This document shows positions 42,874 through 50,304 of a stretch of 64,000 bases of DNA, piece after piece. The notes under the pieces are model-generated. The model saw only the letters and a program-made list of their open reading frames with translations. It was not told where the DNA came from and made no database searches. Every line of letters starts with the position of its first letter. The first letter of the stretch is position 1. This DNA comes from Methylomonas sp. MK1 (GTDB taxonomy: Bacteria; Pseudomonadota; Gammaproteobacteria; Methylococcales; Methylomonadaceae), in assembly GCF_000365425.1 (NCBI RefSeq), contig NZ_AQOV01000001.1:744001-808000 (forward strand). The letters are read 5' to 3'. The translations under genes were made by a program, and so were the position numbers.

Positions 42874-42892
42874 ATCATTGAAGGAGGTCATC

Positions 42893-43105
42893 ATGAATCA
42901 CGACTTTTGGAAAACCTTGCACGGCTGGTTGAACGTTGCGCATAGCGACGACATCCAGGCCAAAAAGCGGTTGCTGCTGGAGATGCACCGTCAAATCTCG
43001 GACCCCGGTTTGAGAAGCGACATTCACCGCATCCTGCGCTTGATGGATCGGGAGCTGTTGGCCCGCGCCGAATGGGCGATGTACTGTGTGATGCAGTTGC
43101 GTTAA
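42893..43105 (+). CDS. Small conserved-looking protein (70 aa), function unknown
   Basis: 70 residues from the ATG at 42893, seven bases after AAGGAGG; an upstream alternative lacks a site. All-helical, charged: MNHDFWKTLHGWLNVAHSDD, then a basic helix and RLMDRELLARAEWAMYCV. No family recognised. It is the first gene after the second three-hairpin element and has its own pseudoknot leader, so it is under the same type of control as ssb. A small helical protein here could be an adaptor or inhibitor; that is a guess. Confidence 0.65.
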   Translation: MNHDFWKTLHGWLNVAHSDDIQAKKRLLLEMHRQISDPGLRSDIHRILRLMDRELLARAEWAMYCVMQLR

Positions 43106-43117
43106 TTTTTTTATCTG

Positions 43118-43133
43118 CCCTGGTTTGCCAGGG
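43118..43133 (+). terminator. Hairpin after the 70-aa ORF
   Basis: CCCTGG-TTTG-CCAGGG, perfect 6-bp stem followed by TTTAAAT, 12 bp after the stop codon and just before the cobS leader. Confidence 0.5.
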
Positions 43134-43140
43134 TTTAAAT

Positions 43141-43185
43141 CACCCGATGGGGCTCATTACCCCCACCGGGGTGGTGCGCCCCTTG
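43141..43185 (+). promoter_or_regulatory. Attenuator-like leader of the CobS-like gene
   Basis: CACCC (43141-43145) pairs with GGGTG (43169-43173). GGGGC (43149-43153) pairs with GCCCC (43178-43182), or locally with CCCC at 43160-43164. Interleaved order as in the other leaders; the U-run is short here (TTGTCATTT). Confidence 0.6.
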
Positions 43186-43216
43186 TCATTTGAGGCTAGT
43201 CCTCGAGGAGCTCACC

Positions 43217-44158
43217 ATGTATCAATCGTATTCCATCGCCGACACCTTCGGCATTCCTGCACCGGCCACCATGAAAGTGGAAGGCTTTATGGCCGGACAA
43301 AACGCCTATGTCCCCGCGCAAAAGCCGTATGTGTTTCGCAAGGATCACTTACGCGATGTGTTGGCGTTTTTAGGCTCGCACAACGGCGACGGCTTATACC
43401 TGACGGGGCCCACCGGTTCCGGTAAAACCTCGTTGTTGGAGCAAGTCGCGGCGCGTCTTAATTGGGGCGTGCATTCGGTCACCGGTCACGGCCGACTGGA
43501 ACTCAACGATCTGCTGGGTCAGTACATGCTGGTCGACGGCGGTGCGATGAAGTGGATCGACGGTCCTTTGACCCTGGCAGTACGCCTGGGCCATGTGCTG
43601 TTGATTAACGAAATCGATGCCATCGACCCCGCAGAATTGATTGGCCTGAATGAAATCGTCGAAGGCAAGCCTTTGACGATCCCGCAGACCGGCGATGTGA
43701 TCACACCGCACCCCAAATTTCGTTTGGTCGCCACCGGCAATAGTGCAGGTAGCGGCGATCAATCGGGCTTGTACCAAGGCGTGTTACGTCAGAACTTGGC
43801 GTTTCTGGATCGATTTCGGCTGATGGAAGTCGGTTACCCGGAGCCGGAAGACGAAATGAAACTGTTGGCCGATGTGGTGCCGAGCATGCCGGAAACGGTA
43901 CGCGAAAGCATGATCAAAGTGGCCAACCAGATTCGTAAGGTGTTTATCGGCGGTGCGGATGGCGGCGGCATGTTATCAGTCACGTTATCGACGCGCGGTT
44001 TAGTGCGTTGGGCGTCATTGGTGGCCACTTTCAAAAGTGCGCCCAATGCCTTGGCCTATTCGCTGGATAGGGCCTTGACCTTTCGTGCCGAACCCGCCGA
44101 ACGCGAAGCGATTCATCGGATCGCCAAGGATGTGTTCGGCGATGACTGGCAGGTCTAG
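43217..44158 (+). CDS. cobS: AAA+ ATPase, CobS/MoxR-like (not cobaltochelatase)
   Basis: 313 residues from the ATG at 43217 after GAGGAG. Walker A TGPTGSGKTSLLEQ (about residues 65-78) and Walker B HVLLINEIDAIDP (about 127-139) belong to a single AAA+ module of the MoxR/CobS type. SXT and IncA/C elements carry a 'cobS' at this place, named for similarity only. It pairs with a VWA protein 2 kb on, and such AAA+/VWA pairs remodel protein complexes. True corrin genes lie elsewhere in this window and are unrelated. Two bases separate it from the WGR-like gene. Confidence 0.9.
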   Translation: MYQSYSIADTFGIPAPATMKVEGFMAGQNAYVPAQKPYVFRKDHLRDVLAFLGSHNGDGLYLTGPTGSGKTSLLEQVAARLNWGVHSVTGHGRLELNDLLGQYMLVDGGAMKWIDGPLTLAVRLGHVLLINEIDAIDPAELIGLNEIVEGKPLTIPQTGDVITPHPKFRLVATGNSAGSGDQSGLYQGVLRQNLAFLDRFRLMEVGYPEPEDEMKLLADVVPSMPETVRESMIKVANQIRKVFIGGADGGGMLSVTLSTRGLVRWASLVATFKSAPNALAYSLDRALTFRAEPAEREAIHRIAKDVFGDDWQV

Positions 44159-44160
44159 TC

Positions 44161-44922
44161 ATGGCTGCCTGGAATTTATATCGTCATCGTAACAGTGACG
44201 GCAGTTCCAAAGACTGGGCAGTCAGGAGTAATTCGGATGGTTCGATCACCACTCGTTGGGGGAAAACGGCAGATAGTTTGCCGGGCATTAGCAACCGATA
44301 CGGCGTTAAGCAGCTCGACATCGAACGACAAAAGCAGGCCAAAGGCTATGTGTTGGTCGGCGAAGTTGATATTGATGTGAACGGTAATGTGGTGTTTCCG
44401 GGCAAGACTTCGGCAACTCAATCACAAGGCCCTGATCCTAATCCCGAACCCCTGCCAACACCACCAGTCGAGTCGCTGTATTGGACCATCGAATGTCGTG
44501 CAAAACAGGCAATTCGAGAAGACTTGGGTATCGAGGTCAGGCGACTGATCGGCGCTATTCAAACCGTGTCGGATCAGCAGTCTAACCCTGAACAAGACTG
44601 GGATGGCTGGCAACAGTGGATTGATGCAACCACCCATACCGAAGTCTTTGAATTGAGCGGACAAATCAAGCAGGTTCATGGCGTTTTGCCATGTCTGTTT
44701 TTACTGGCTCTCAAGCATCAAGGTTTCAAAGGCGTGGAGATTGATATTGCCACCGAAACCGCCCGAGACCTCTCGGTCGATCTGAAAGCTGAACAGGAGG
44801 TGCTGGCATTTTTCGGCACCGATCTGGACAGCATCAGAGAAACCGCTGAAGTCTTAGGTTTGCTCAAACCCCGATTAAATCTGGCAGCGGCTATGTCCGA
44901 CACGGACGACTGCTGGTTTTAA
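44161..44922 (+). CDS. WGR-domain-like protein
   Basis: 253 residues. The N-terminal 70 residues (AAWNLYRHRNSDGSSKDWAV, then TTRWGKTA and QKQAKGYVLVGE) have the order of a WGR domain: a strand with Trp, the W-G-x signature, and a final GY. WGR modules contact nucleic acid ends in PARP enzymes and some bacterial proteins. A Pro-rich linker leads to a helical C-terminal domain (about 110-240) of no known family. It ends in SDTDDCWF. It is cotranscribed with the CobS-like ATPase (2-bp gap). Confidence 0.7.
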   Translation: MAAWNLYRHRNSDGSSKDWAVRSNSDGSITTRWGKTADSLPGISNRYGVKQLDIERQKQAKGYVLVGEVDIDVNGNVVFPGKTSATQSQGPDPNPEPLPTPPVESLYWTIECRAKQAIREDLGIEVRRLIGAIQTVSDQQSNPEQDWDGWQQWIDATTHTEVFELSGQIKQVHGVLPCLFLLALKHQGFKGVEIDIATETARDLSVDLKAEQEVLAFFGTDLDSIRETAEVLGLLKPRLNLAAAMSDTDDCWF

Positions 44923-44943
44923 CCGGTTTGTAATTTTCATTTA

Positions 44944-44993
44944 ACCCGAAAGGGGCACATCGGCCCCAGCGGGATGGTTGTGCCTCTTTTCTT
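44944..44993 (+). promoter_or_regulatory. Attenuator-like leader of the DUF3150 gene
   Basis: CCCG (44945-44948) pairs with CGGG (44970-44973). AGGGGCACA (44951-44959) pairs over nine positions with TGTGCCTCT (44979-44987), followed by TTTTCTTT and AGGAGG. Alternative inner hairpin GGGG/CCCC. Confidence 0.65.
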
Positions 44994-45005
44994 TAGGAGG
45001 TTCCC

Positions 45006-46172
45006 ATGTCGCATGAAACGCAAGTGATCTTAGATCGCGTGGTCTTGGTGAAAGTCGAAGCCAATATCTACGGTGCCCGCAAGAAACTGAAAAAAGAAGA
45101 TCTGGTGCTGGCCGACGGTAGCAAACTGCCGCCGGAGGACTTAGCCAGCTTAGGTTCCAAGCGTTTGCTCGATCCTGACCAGTTGACGGTGTTTAACCGC
45201 CTGAAGAAAGAAGCCGAACGCATTTGTTTACGCGTCGGCACTCGCTTTCTGGGTGGCTTTGCCGTACCGGTTGAGTCTGCTTCGAGCATTACCGCTGAAC
45301 TGGAACGCATCGCGCTAGATTTTGCAGCGGCTAAAACCGAGTTTATTGCCGGTTACGATGCAGCGGTGACTGACTGGGTGGTTCGCCATCCGGAATTTGC
45401 CGGCATCATCGAGCAAGCGGTGGATTCAGTGGAGTTTGTATCGACGCGGTTGTCGTTTGATTTTCTGGTGGTCAGTGTCGGTTTACCCGATAGCTTGCCG
45501 CCGGCGGATGTCGCACGACTGGAAAGCAAAATCGGTTCGTTGAGCGAACAGATGTTCCATGAAATCGCGGTGGACGCCAACTTGCTGGTCGAGCAATCGT
45601 TACTCGGCAAGGAGCAAGTGACGCGCAATGCGTTACGGCCAATTCGCCGCATGCGGGACAAACTCGATGGTTTAGGTTTCCTGGATCATCGAGTCGCACC
45701 GGTGGTCAGCACGATTGATGATCTACTGGCGAGAATTCCTACCAAGGGCGCCATTGAAGGCAGTATTTTGCAGGAGATTCTGGCCACGGCCATGCTGTTG
45801 TCCGATCCGGATAAAACCCGGCGGCACGGTGAAGGCTTGTTGGAAGCTCAACCACCCGTTGTTGATGATGAAGTCATCGAACACGCGGAGACAGAGCCAC
45901 CAACAGTAGCAACAACTGTCATCGCTGAAACCGTTTCAGACAGCCACGATTTTTCCGATCTGTTTGACGGCATCTTTGACGATGAAATAGAACCTGAATC
46001 GGTATCGGAGGACTGGGCGCTTGAGGTTTTGATGGATAAAAATCAGACCAAACTGGTGACCGACAGCGATGCAGATGAATCCAACTCTTCTGAGCATTCA
46101 GCAGAACCGGCAACGGTGACTGCCGGAGACGATGAGGAGGCGGACGAATCTGACCAGGACTACTGGTTCTGA
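45006..46172 (+). CDS. DUF3150 domain protein
   Basis: 388 residues, start supported by TTTAGGAGG. The N-terminal two thirds (ILDRVVLVKVEANIYGARKK, then LKKEAERICLRVGTRFLGGF) match DUF3150, a family found beside CobS/CobT-like pairs on plasmids and integrative elements. The C-terminal third (about residues 275-388) is low-complexity and acidic with many Glu, Asp, Ser and Thr. The protein ends in DESDQDYWF. No catalytic site visible. It is probably a structural partner of the AAA+/VWA pair. Confidence 0.8.
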   Translation: MSHETQVILDRVVLVKVEANIYGARKKLKKEDLVLADGSKLPPEDLASLGSKRLLDPDQLTVFNRLKKEAERICLRVGTRFLGGFAVPVESASSITAELERIALDFAAAKTEFIAGYDAAVTDWVVRHPEFAGIIEQAVDSVEFVSTRLSFDFLVVSVGLPDSLPPADVARLESKIGSLSEQMFHEIAVDANLLVEQSLLGKEQVTRNALRPIRRMRDKLDGLGFLDHRVAPVVSTIDDLLARIPTKGAIEGSILQEILATAMLLSDPDKTRRHGEGLLEAQPPVVDDEVIEHAETEPPTVATTVIAETVSDSHDFSDLFDGIFDDEIEPESVSEDWALEVLMDKNQTKLVTDSDADESNSSEHSAEPATVTAGDDEEADESDQDYWF

Positions 46173-46198
46173 ATGAGCTAACACCATTTAACCATTCA

Positions 46199-46250
46199 CC
46201 CACTGGGGCAAATTCATGTCCCGCTGGGATCATGGTTTGCCCTGATTTTT
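46199..46250 (+). promoter_or_regulatory. Attenuator-like leader of the VWA gene
   Basis: CCCA (46199-46202) pairs with TGGG (46225-46228). GGGGCAAA (46205-46212) pairs over eight positions with TTTGCCCT (46236-46243), followed by GATTTTT and GGAG. Confidence 0.65.
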
Positions 46251-46260
46251 GGAGCACACC

Positions 46261-48081
46261 ATGAAAAATAGAACCTTACACAACGCGTTCCCCATCGTTG
46301 CGGCGGCCATCGGCAATCGCTTCGGCATCAAAGTCTGTGTCGGCGGCGATCAAGCCGAAACCGATGGCCAAACCATTTGGCTGCCGGCCTATGAAGGTGA
46401 TGATCCAGATTATCAGGATTACGCCTGGGGCTTGCTGGCTCATGAAGCTGCACATATTCGGTATTCGGATTTCAGTTTGCGTTATGGCAACTCAGTCTTA
46501 CGCCGGCGCTTATGCAATGCAATTGAAGATGTCCGCATTGAGCACGAACTGGCCAAGGACTTTCCGGGGACACGGCTGACGATACGCACCGTGATTGAAA
46601 AGATGATAGTCAAAGGCGACTTTGTGGCCAGTAGTATCGATGATCATCCGGCCAATATTCTGTACAGCTTTGTATTGAAAAATTTGCGTGCAAGGGTACT
46701 GGGTCAAACGGCCTTATTGCCTTTGGTCGCGCAAACGGAAGTGGCACTGAAAGCGAAATTTCCGAAAGGTGCCGTAACGCGGGTGAAAGGCTTGTTGTCC
46801 GAAGTGCCGCAGGGTTTGCAGTCAGAAAGCGATTGTCTGCACTTGACCGACCGTATCCTGACGATGATCGAGCAGGAATTCGAGCAACAACGGCAGCGTA
46901 ATCAGGCACAGTCATCGACCGATGAGGACACACCGCCTGAACCGGATGATACGGATCAGGCCGCTGTATCTGCAGATTTGAACGGTTCGAACGGCTCGGA
47001 TTCCGAGGATGATATGGAACACGATCAACGTTTACCTGCCGATAATGACGACGAACAGTCTTCAGAATCCGGTGGTAACTATGATTCCAATCCGGAAAAT
47101 CCTGACGATGAACCCAGTGCGCAGGCAGAAAATTCTTCATCCGACCCGCAAGGAGATGACGAAGAGAGCACGGTGAATGCCGATCCTGTAGGCGTCTTGC
47201 AAACCTTATTGTCCGCTGCTGACAGTGACATCGACCAGGATCTGTTCGAATCCCTGAAATCATCGTTATCGTTGGCCGCAGAAAACGTATCGGAACTGTT
47301 GATGCCGAGCGGCAACGAGCCGCCTATGGATGATCGGGCCGGTGCGTTTTTGCTGCGTAAGGTGCAAGGCGAATCGGGAAAAATCCGCGCCGCTTTGCAA
47401 GGCCTGGTGCAATCGCAAACCATGAACCGCTCGCAACACGCCTGTCGTGGACGGCGGATGGATGGCAAGCGTTTACACCGTTTGTCCTTGGGTGAAACCA
47501 AGGTGTTTCAGTGCAAACAGGCCAAACCAGCACCCAATACGGCGATACATCTGTTACTCGATAAATCCGAAAGCATGGGTTACCAGGTGACTGATAGCCA
47601 AGGCCAACCCATCGGATCGCGTATGCCGATTGCGTTGGAAGCCGCCTTGGCACTGGCGTTGGCATTTGAAAGTATTCCGGGGGTTAATCCTGGCGTCACC
47701 GCGTTTCCCGGACATCAAGATGACTCGGTTTTTCGTCTGCTTGAGCATGGACAACGCGTGAATGCCCGAACCGGCGCCTTTTCGCTGGCGGCTACCGGCA
47801 GTACGCCGATGACCGAAGCGATTTGGTTTGGTGCAGCATCACTGCTGCGTTGCCGGGAACCGCGCAAGGTATTGATGGTAATGACCGATGGCCAACCCAA
47901 CGATACCTTGAGTACGCTGGATATATTACAGCGCTGCCGGGATAGCGGTATTGAAACTGTCGGCATTGGTTTGGGACTGGATGTGAGTCATCTGTTCCCG
48001 ATTGCCATCACCATTAACGATCTTCAGGAGCTGAGAGCGCAATTGTTCGAGCTCTCGAAAGCGGTGTTGTTGGCGGCCTAA
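46261..48081 (+). CDS. CobT-like von Willebrand A domain protein
   Basis: 606 residues from the ATG at 46261. The N-terminal part has a zinc-protease-like LLAHEAAHIRYSDF (HExxH-like, HEAAH), as in CobT homologues. A long acidic Asp/Glu/Ser-rich middle (about 220-350) separates it from the C-terminal VWA domain, with MIDAS motif LLDKSESMG (about 438-446) and VMTDGQPND. It is the expected partner of the CobS-like AAA+ ATPase. The HEAAH motif may be catalytic or structural. Two strong inverted repeats follow its stop. Confidence 0.88.
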   Translation: MKNRTLHNAFPIVAAAIGNRFGIKVCVGGDQAETDGQTIWLPAYEGDDPDYQDYAWGLLAHEAAHIRYSDFSLRYGNSVLRRRLCNAIEDVRIEHELAKDFPGTRLTIRTVIEKMIVKGDFVASSIDDHPANILYSFVLKNLRARVLGQTALLPLVAQTEVALKAKFPKGAVTRVKGLLSEVPQGLQSESDCLHLTDRILTMIEQEFEQQRQRNQAQSSTDEDTPPEPDDTDQAAVSADLNGSNGSDSEDDMEHDQRLPADNDDEQSSESGGNYDSNPENPDDEPSAQAENSSSDPQGDDEESTVNADPVGVLQTLLSAADSDIDQDLFESLKSSLSLAAENVSELLMPSGNEPPMDDRAGAFLLRKVQGESGKIRAALQGLVQSQTMNRSQHACRGRRMDGKRLHRLSLGETKVFQCKQAKPAPNTAIHLLLDKSESMGYQVTDSQGQPIGSRMPIALEAALALALAFESIPGVNPGVTAFPGHQDDSVFRLLEHGQRVNARTGAFSLAATGSTPMTEAIWFGAASLLRCREPRKVLMVMTDGQPNDTLSTLDILQRCRDSGIETVGIGLGLDVSHLFPIAITINDLQELRAQLFELSKAVLLAA

Positions 48082-48103
48082 GTCTCGGCCAGTCAATTAT
48101 CCG

Positions 48104-48141
48104 TAGCCCAATCCTTGGCGTAATGCCTTGGATTGTGGCTA
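48104..48141. terminator. Long hairpin after the VWA gene
   Basis: TAGCC-CAATCC (48104-48114) pairs with GGATTG-T-GGCTA (48130-48141), an 11-bp stem with one bulged base and a 15-base loop. There is no U-run, so this may be a mRNA 3'-end stabiliser rather than an intrinsic terminator. Confidence 0.5.
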
Positions 48142-48163
48142 TGGGTAGCTGATTGCAAGCGCA

Positions 48164-48205
48164 GTTTGTCGAATGCACTCACTTCCTGGAGCCCATTCGA
48201 CAAAC
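48164..48205. repeat. Perfect 12-bp inverted repeat
   Basis: GTTTGTCGAATG (48164-48175) and CATTCGACAAAC (48194-48205) with an 18-bp spacer. Symmetry without a tight loop suggests a protein-binding site rather than a terminator. Confidence 0.75.
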
Positions 48206-48241
48206 AGACATTTCATGCGTTCTTTTCAAAGAATGCTGAAT

Positions 48242-48316
48242 CCGACTTCGGTCGGCGTTCCGTCTTTAGACGGCGAGCACGTTAAGTCGTGATCGTGTCG
48301 GGTGCGTTAAGCCCGA
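48242..48316 (+). promoter_or_regulatory. Three-hairpin RNA element, copy C (before the 177-aa membrane protein)
   Basis: Hairpin 1 CCGAC-TTCG-GTCGG (48242-48255). Hairpin 2 CCGTC-TTTA-GACGG (48260-48273). Hairpin 3 TCGGG-TGCGTTAAG-CCCGA (48298-48316). An additional CACG/CGTG hairpin sits between 2 and 3. Stem 3 differs from copies A and B by paired substitutions. Confidence 0.72.
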
Positions 48317-48357
48317 TGTTAATCGCAGTTTGCCCTGGCAAATTGTCTGCAATTCAT

Positions 48358-48410
48358 CCCACTTCGGGCGACCATCGCCCGACTGGGCGCTGTTCATTCG
48401 AAGTGTTTTC
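48358..48410 (+). promoter_or_regulatory. Attenuator-like leader of the 177-aa membrane protein
   Basis: CCCA (48358-48361) pairs with TGGG (48384-48387) around hairpin GGGCGA/TCGCCC. CTTCG (48362-48366) pairs with CGAAG (48399-48403), followed by TGTTTTCTT and a purine-rich ribosome site AAAGGGG. Confidence 0.55.
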
Positions 48411-48434
48411 TTAAATTTTCAAAGGGGAACTTCA

Positions 48435-48968
48435 ATGAACTTTATTTTCGGCATCATCCTACTGGCTATGTTTATCCTCGCCTTGCGGGTGATTTGGGCA
48501 ACAGCATTGCAACTGCTGGGCGCATTGAAACATGCGTCTCAAACGTTTCACAGCTTTCGTGCAAAGCGCCTAGCTCGAAACCGATTACCGGTGATCTTGC
48601 CCCAAATCCGTCATGAAGTGGATTGGTTGGCGATGTCAGATTCGGTGCGTCAGGAAATTCATAGTCGCAATCGTGAAACGAATCGCGAGCTGGATCGCTT
48701 GGAACTCCAATATCAAGCCAAACAGAAAACGATCAAACTCTACGAGGCGGATATTGAAATCGCCAAACTAGAGCGGGATTTATTGAAAATCAAACCGACT
48801 ATCGTCTCGGCGGAAACCGAGGATAAACCCCGTCGGCGGTCTAAAAAAGTGGGCGATTCAGCCCTGGTGGACGACAAATCCGCTAAGACTGCCCAACAGG
48901 TATTTCAATTGAGGGAAGCGCTGAAAGGTAATGCCAACGCACCGGCTAATCAGCAAGCCCGCCATTGA
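48435..48968 (+). CDS. Membrane-anchored coiled-coil protein, function unknown
   Basis: 177 residues from the ATG at 48435 after AAAGGGG. One N-terminal transmembrane helix (NFIFGIILLAMFILALRVIW) is followed by a basic segment and a long coiled coil (about residues 78-125, ETNRELDRLELQYQAKQKT). A charged, disordered tail ends the protein. No family recognised. It carries the same pair of RNA elements as ssb and the 70-aa ORF, so it belongs to the same regulon. Its last codons overlap the opposite-strand gene by 23 bp. Confidence 0.7.
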   Translation: MNFIFGIILLAMFILALRVIWATALQLLGALKHASQTFHSFRAKRLARNRLPVILPQIRHEVDWLAMSDSVRQEIHSRNRETNRELDRLELQYQAKQKTIKLYEADIEIAKLERDLLKIKPTIVSAETEDKPRRRSKKVGDSALVDDKSAKTAQQVFQLREALKGNANAPANQQARH

Positions 48969-49323
48969 ATACTCGTAGCGTGATTCCGGTTCCTGTATTT
49001 ATGCTGCGAACCGGAATCTCGCGTTGGTTGGATTCATCAGCAAACACCCAGCTACCTTCGGGCAATAACGACAACAGGTCGTTCTGGGTTTCCCGACGTA
49101 TTTGGCGAATTTTGTTTAGAAACGGCCAGGCTTGTTCAGGATCGTCAACCCGATTGAGCACGTCGGCTTCCAAAACATCCAATTTTTGGAAAATTTGTTG
49201 GCAATGTCGAACGACTTTTAGTGGTTCGTCGACAGGAATAGCCATCGGTTTTTTCGTTGGAATCAGCTCCTCTGTCCGCTTCGGACTGAGGAAGTCAAAA
49301 ATGCGCAAAATATCGTCAATCAT
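48946..49323 (-). CDS. Hypothetical protein on the opposite strand
   Basis: 125 residues. MIDDILRIFDFLSPKRTEEL then RHCQQIFQKLDVLEADVLNR, QIRRETQNDLLSLLPEGSWV, SINTGTGITLRVFNGGLAD. Composition and the balanced helical/strand pattern look like a real protein, more so than the overlapping plus-strand frame. The ribosome site is weak (GCAGAGAAA). It is the only minus-strand gene in the 39.5-56.9 kb block and converges with the membrane protein. No family recognised. Confidence 0.5.
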   Translation of the reverse strand: MIDDILRIFDFLSPKRTEELIPTKKPMAIPVDEPLKVVRHCQQIFQKLDVLEADVLNRVDDPEQAWPFLNKIRQIRRETQNDLLSLLPEGSWVFADESNQREIPVRSINTGTGITLRVFNGGLAD

Positions 49324-49428
49324 GGCTTTTTCTCTGCTTTTTAATGAGTTTTAGCCACCATATACCGATTTTTACGCGAATTCAACCCCGCTGAACGAGC
49401 CGTTTTTCGGCTTTAATCAGCGTTATTT

Positions 49429-49475
49429 ACCTGCAGGAACGTCATCCTGCCGGGTGATCGTTCCTGCGATTTTTT
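49429..49475 (+). promoter_or_regulatory. Attenuator-like leader of the zinc-ribbon protein gene
   Basis: CAGGAACG (49434-49441) pairs perfectly over eight positions with CGTTCCTG (49459-49466), followed by CGATTTTTT and GGAGG. The inner alternative is hairpin GCAGGA/TCCTGC. The outer stem is only ACC/GGT. A nested hairpin (CGCTGA/TCAGCG, GCCG/CGGC) lies just upstream at 49390-49422. Confidence 0.6.
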
Positions 49476-49488
49476 GGAGGCAATGACC

Positions 49489-50151
49489 ATGTCATCAACA
49501 TTAGAAAATGGCGTTAGCCATTCGCATTCTGAAATTGAAGGTGTTCGGTATTTGAATCAGTACCGCTGCCCTTACTGCAAAACCGAATGGGCGGATGTAT
49601 GGGATAGCGGCTGTAACGATCGCTGCCCGGACTGTAACAAGGAGATCGAGCCTTATGAAAGCGCATTGATCGAGGGTGAATCGGCGGAAACCGACTCGCC
49701 AGTCCAAGAACCAGCCTTAGCCAATGCCACGCCGGAAGGCATGAATCGACTATTCGTAGTGTCCTACGAGATCGACTATGTCCATCGCGTGTCGGTAGGC
49801 ATCACCGCGGAGTGTCCCGAATCGGCACAACAGATTGCCGAACAGGCATTCAATGACGCCACCATTTGGGATGACACCGCCGCCATACCGTTATTGTCGG
49901 ATGAATACCTTGAGTCGGGCGATGAAAGCTTGGTATGGGAATGCGTGGCCGTTGAACAGCTGCCGGCACCGGATCATTCGGTACGGCAATTGAAGAAAGA
50001 ACAAGCGGCCATGCGGGTTTGCCGGGGATTGGTTGAAGCCTATCAACAAGGTGAAGCCGGCGGCGGCAGTATCGATTGGGACGATTTGGATCAGTTAATC
50101 CCTCTGGCATTGCAAGCCTTGGGAAAAACAGCGCTCGAAATCAAATCCTAA
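49489..50151 (+). CDS. Zinc-ribbon protein, function unknown
   Basis: 220 residues from the ATG at 49489, eight bases after GGAGG (an ATG at 49483 is too close). An N-terminal zinc ribbon (YRCPYCKTEWADVWDSGCND followed by RCPDC) is the only recognisable motif. The middle (RLFVVSYEIDYVHRVSVGIT) looks like a small alpha/beta domain, and the C-terminal helix region has GGGSIDWDDLDQLIPLALQ. Probably a nucleic-acid or protein adaptor of the element. Confidence 0.7.
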   Translation: MSSTLENGVSHSHSEIEGVRYLNQYRCPYCKTEWADVWDSGCNDRCPDCNKEIEPYESALIEGESAETDSPVQEPALANATPEGMNRLFVVSYEIDYVHRVSVGITAECPESAQQIAEQAFNDATIWDDTAAIPLLSDEYLESGDESLVWECVAVEQLPAPDHSVRQLKKEQAAMRVCRGLVEAYQQGEAGGGSIDWDDLDQLIPLALQALGKTALEIKS

Positions 50152-50232
50152 ACAAATAGCGCGCGTTGTTCAGACGCGTAATTCGTAAAAGCCTGAGTTA
50201 GCCAAGTCATTCGATGCGGCGCTCATTTTTTT

Positions 50233-50290
50233 CCACCAAAACGGGAATGTCCTATTCCCGCTGGGGATTCGTGATGTTTCCGTTTTTTCA
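50233..50290 (+). promoter_or_regulatory. Attenuator-like leader of the 165-aa ORF
   Basis: Inner hairpin CGGGAAT/ATTCCCG (50242-50260) is perfect. ACGGGAA (50241-50247) can instead pair with TTTCCGT (50277-50283), followed by T6 and TTGAGG. Outer stem CCA/TGG is weak. Confidence 0.55.
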
Positions 50291-50304
50291 TTGAGGACAA
50301 CATC

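Larger units (their letters stand above)
48082..48241. other. Intergenic region after the VWA gene with two inverted repeats
   Basis: Holds the hairpin at 48104-48141 and the 12-bp inverted repeat at 48164-48205, then runs into three-hairpin element copy C. No gene seen. Confidence 0.6.

Noticed and set aside
43217..48081. CobS/CobT-like genes as cobaltochelatase of the corrin pathway
   Set aside because: The third subunit CobN is absent, the genes sit in a mobile DNA-processing block with ssb/bet/exo as in SXT-type elements, and the VWA and AAA+ proteins occur there with DUF3150.
48965..49354. 129-codon plus-strand frame
   Set aside because: Its protein is low-complexity and unnatural; the overlapping minus-strand 125-residue frame is the better coding candidate.
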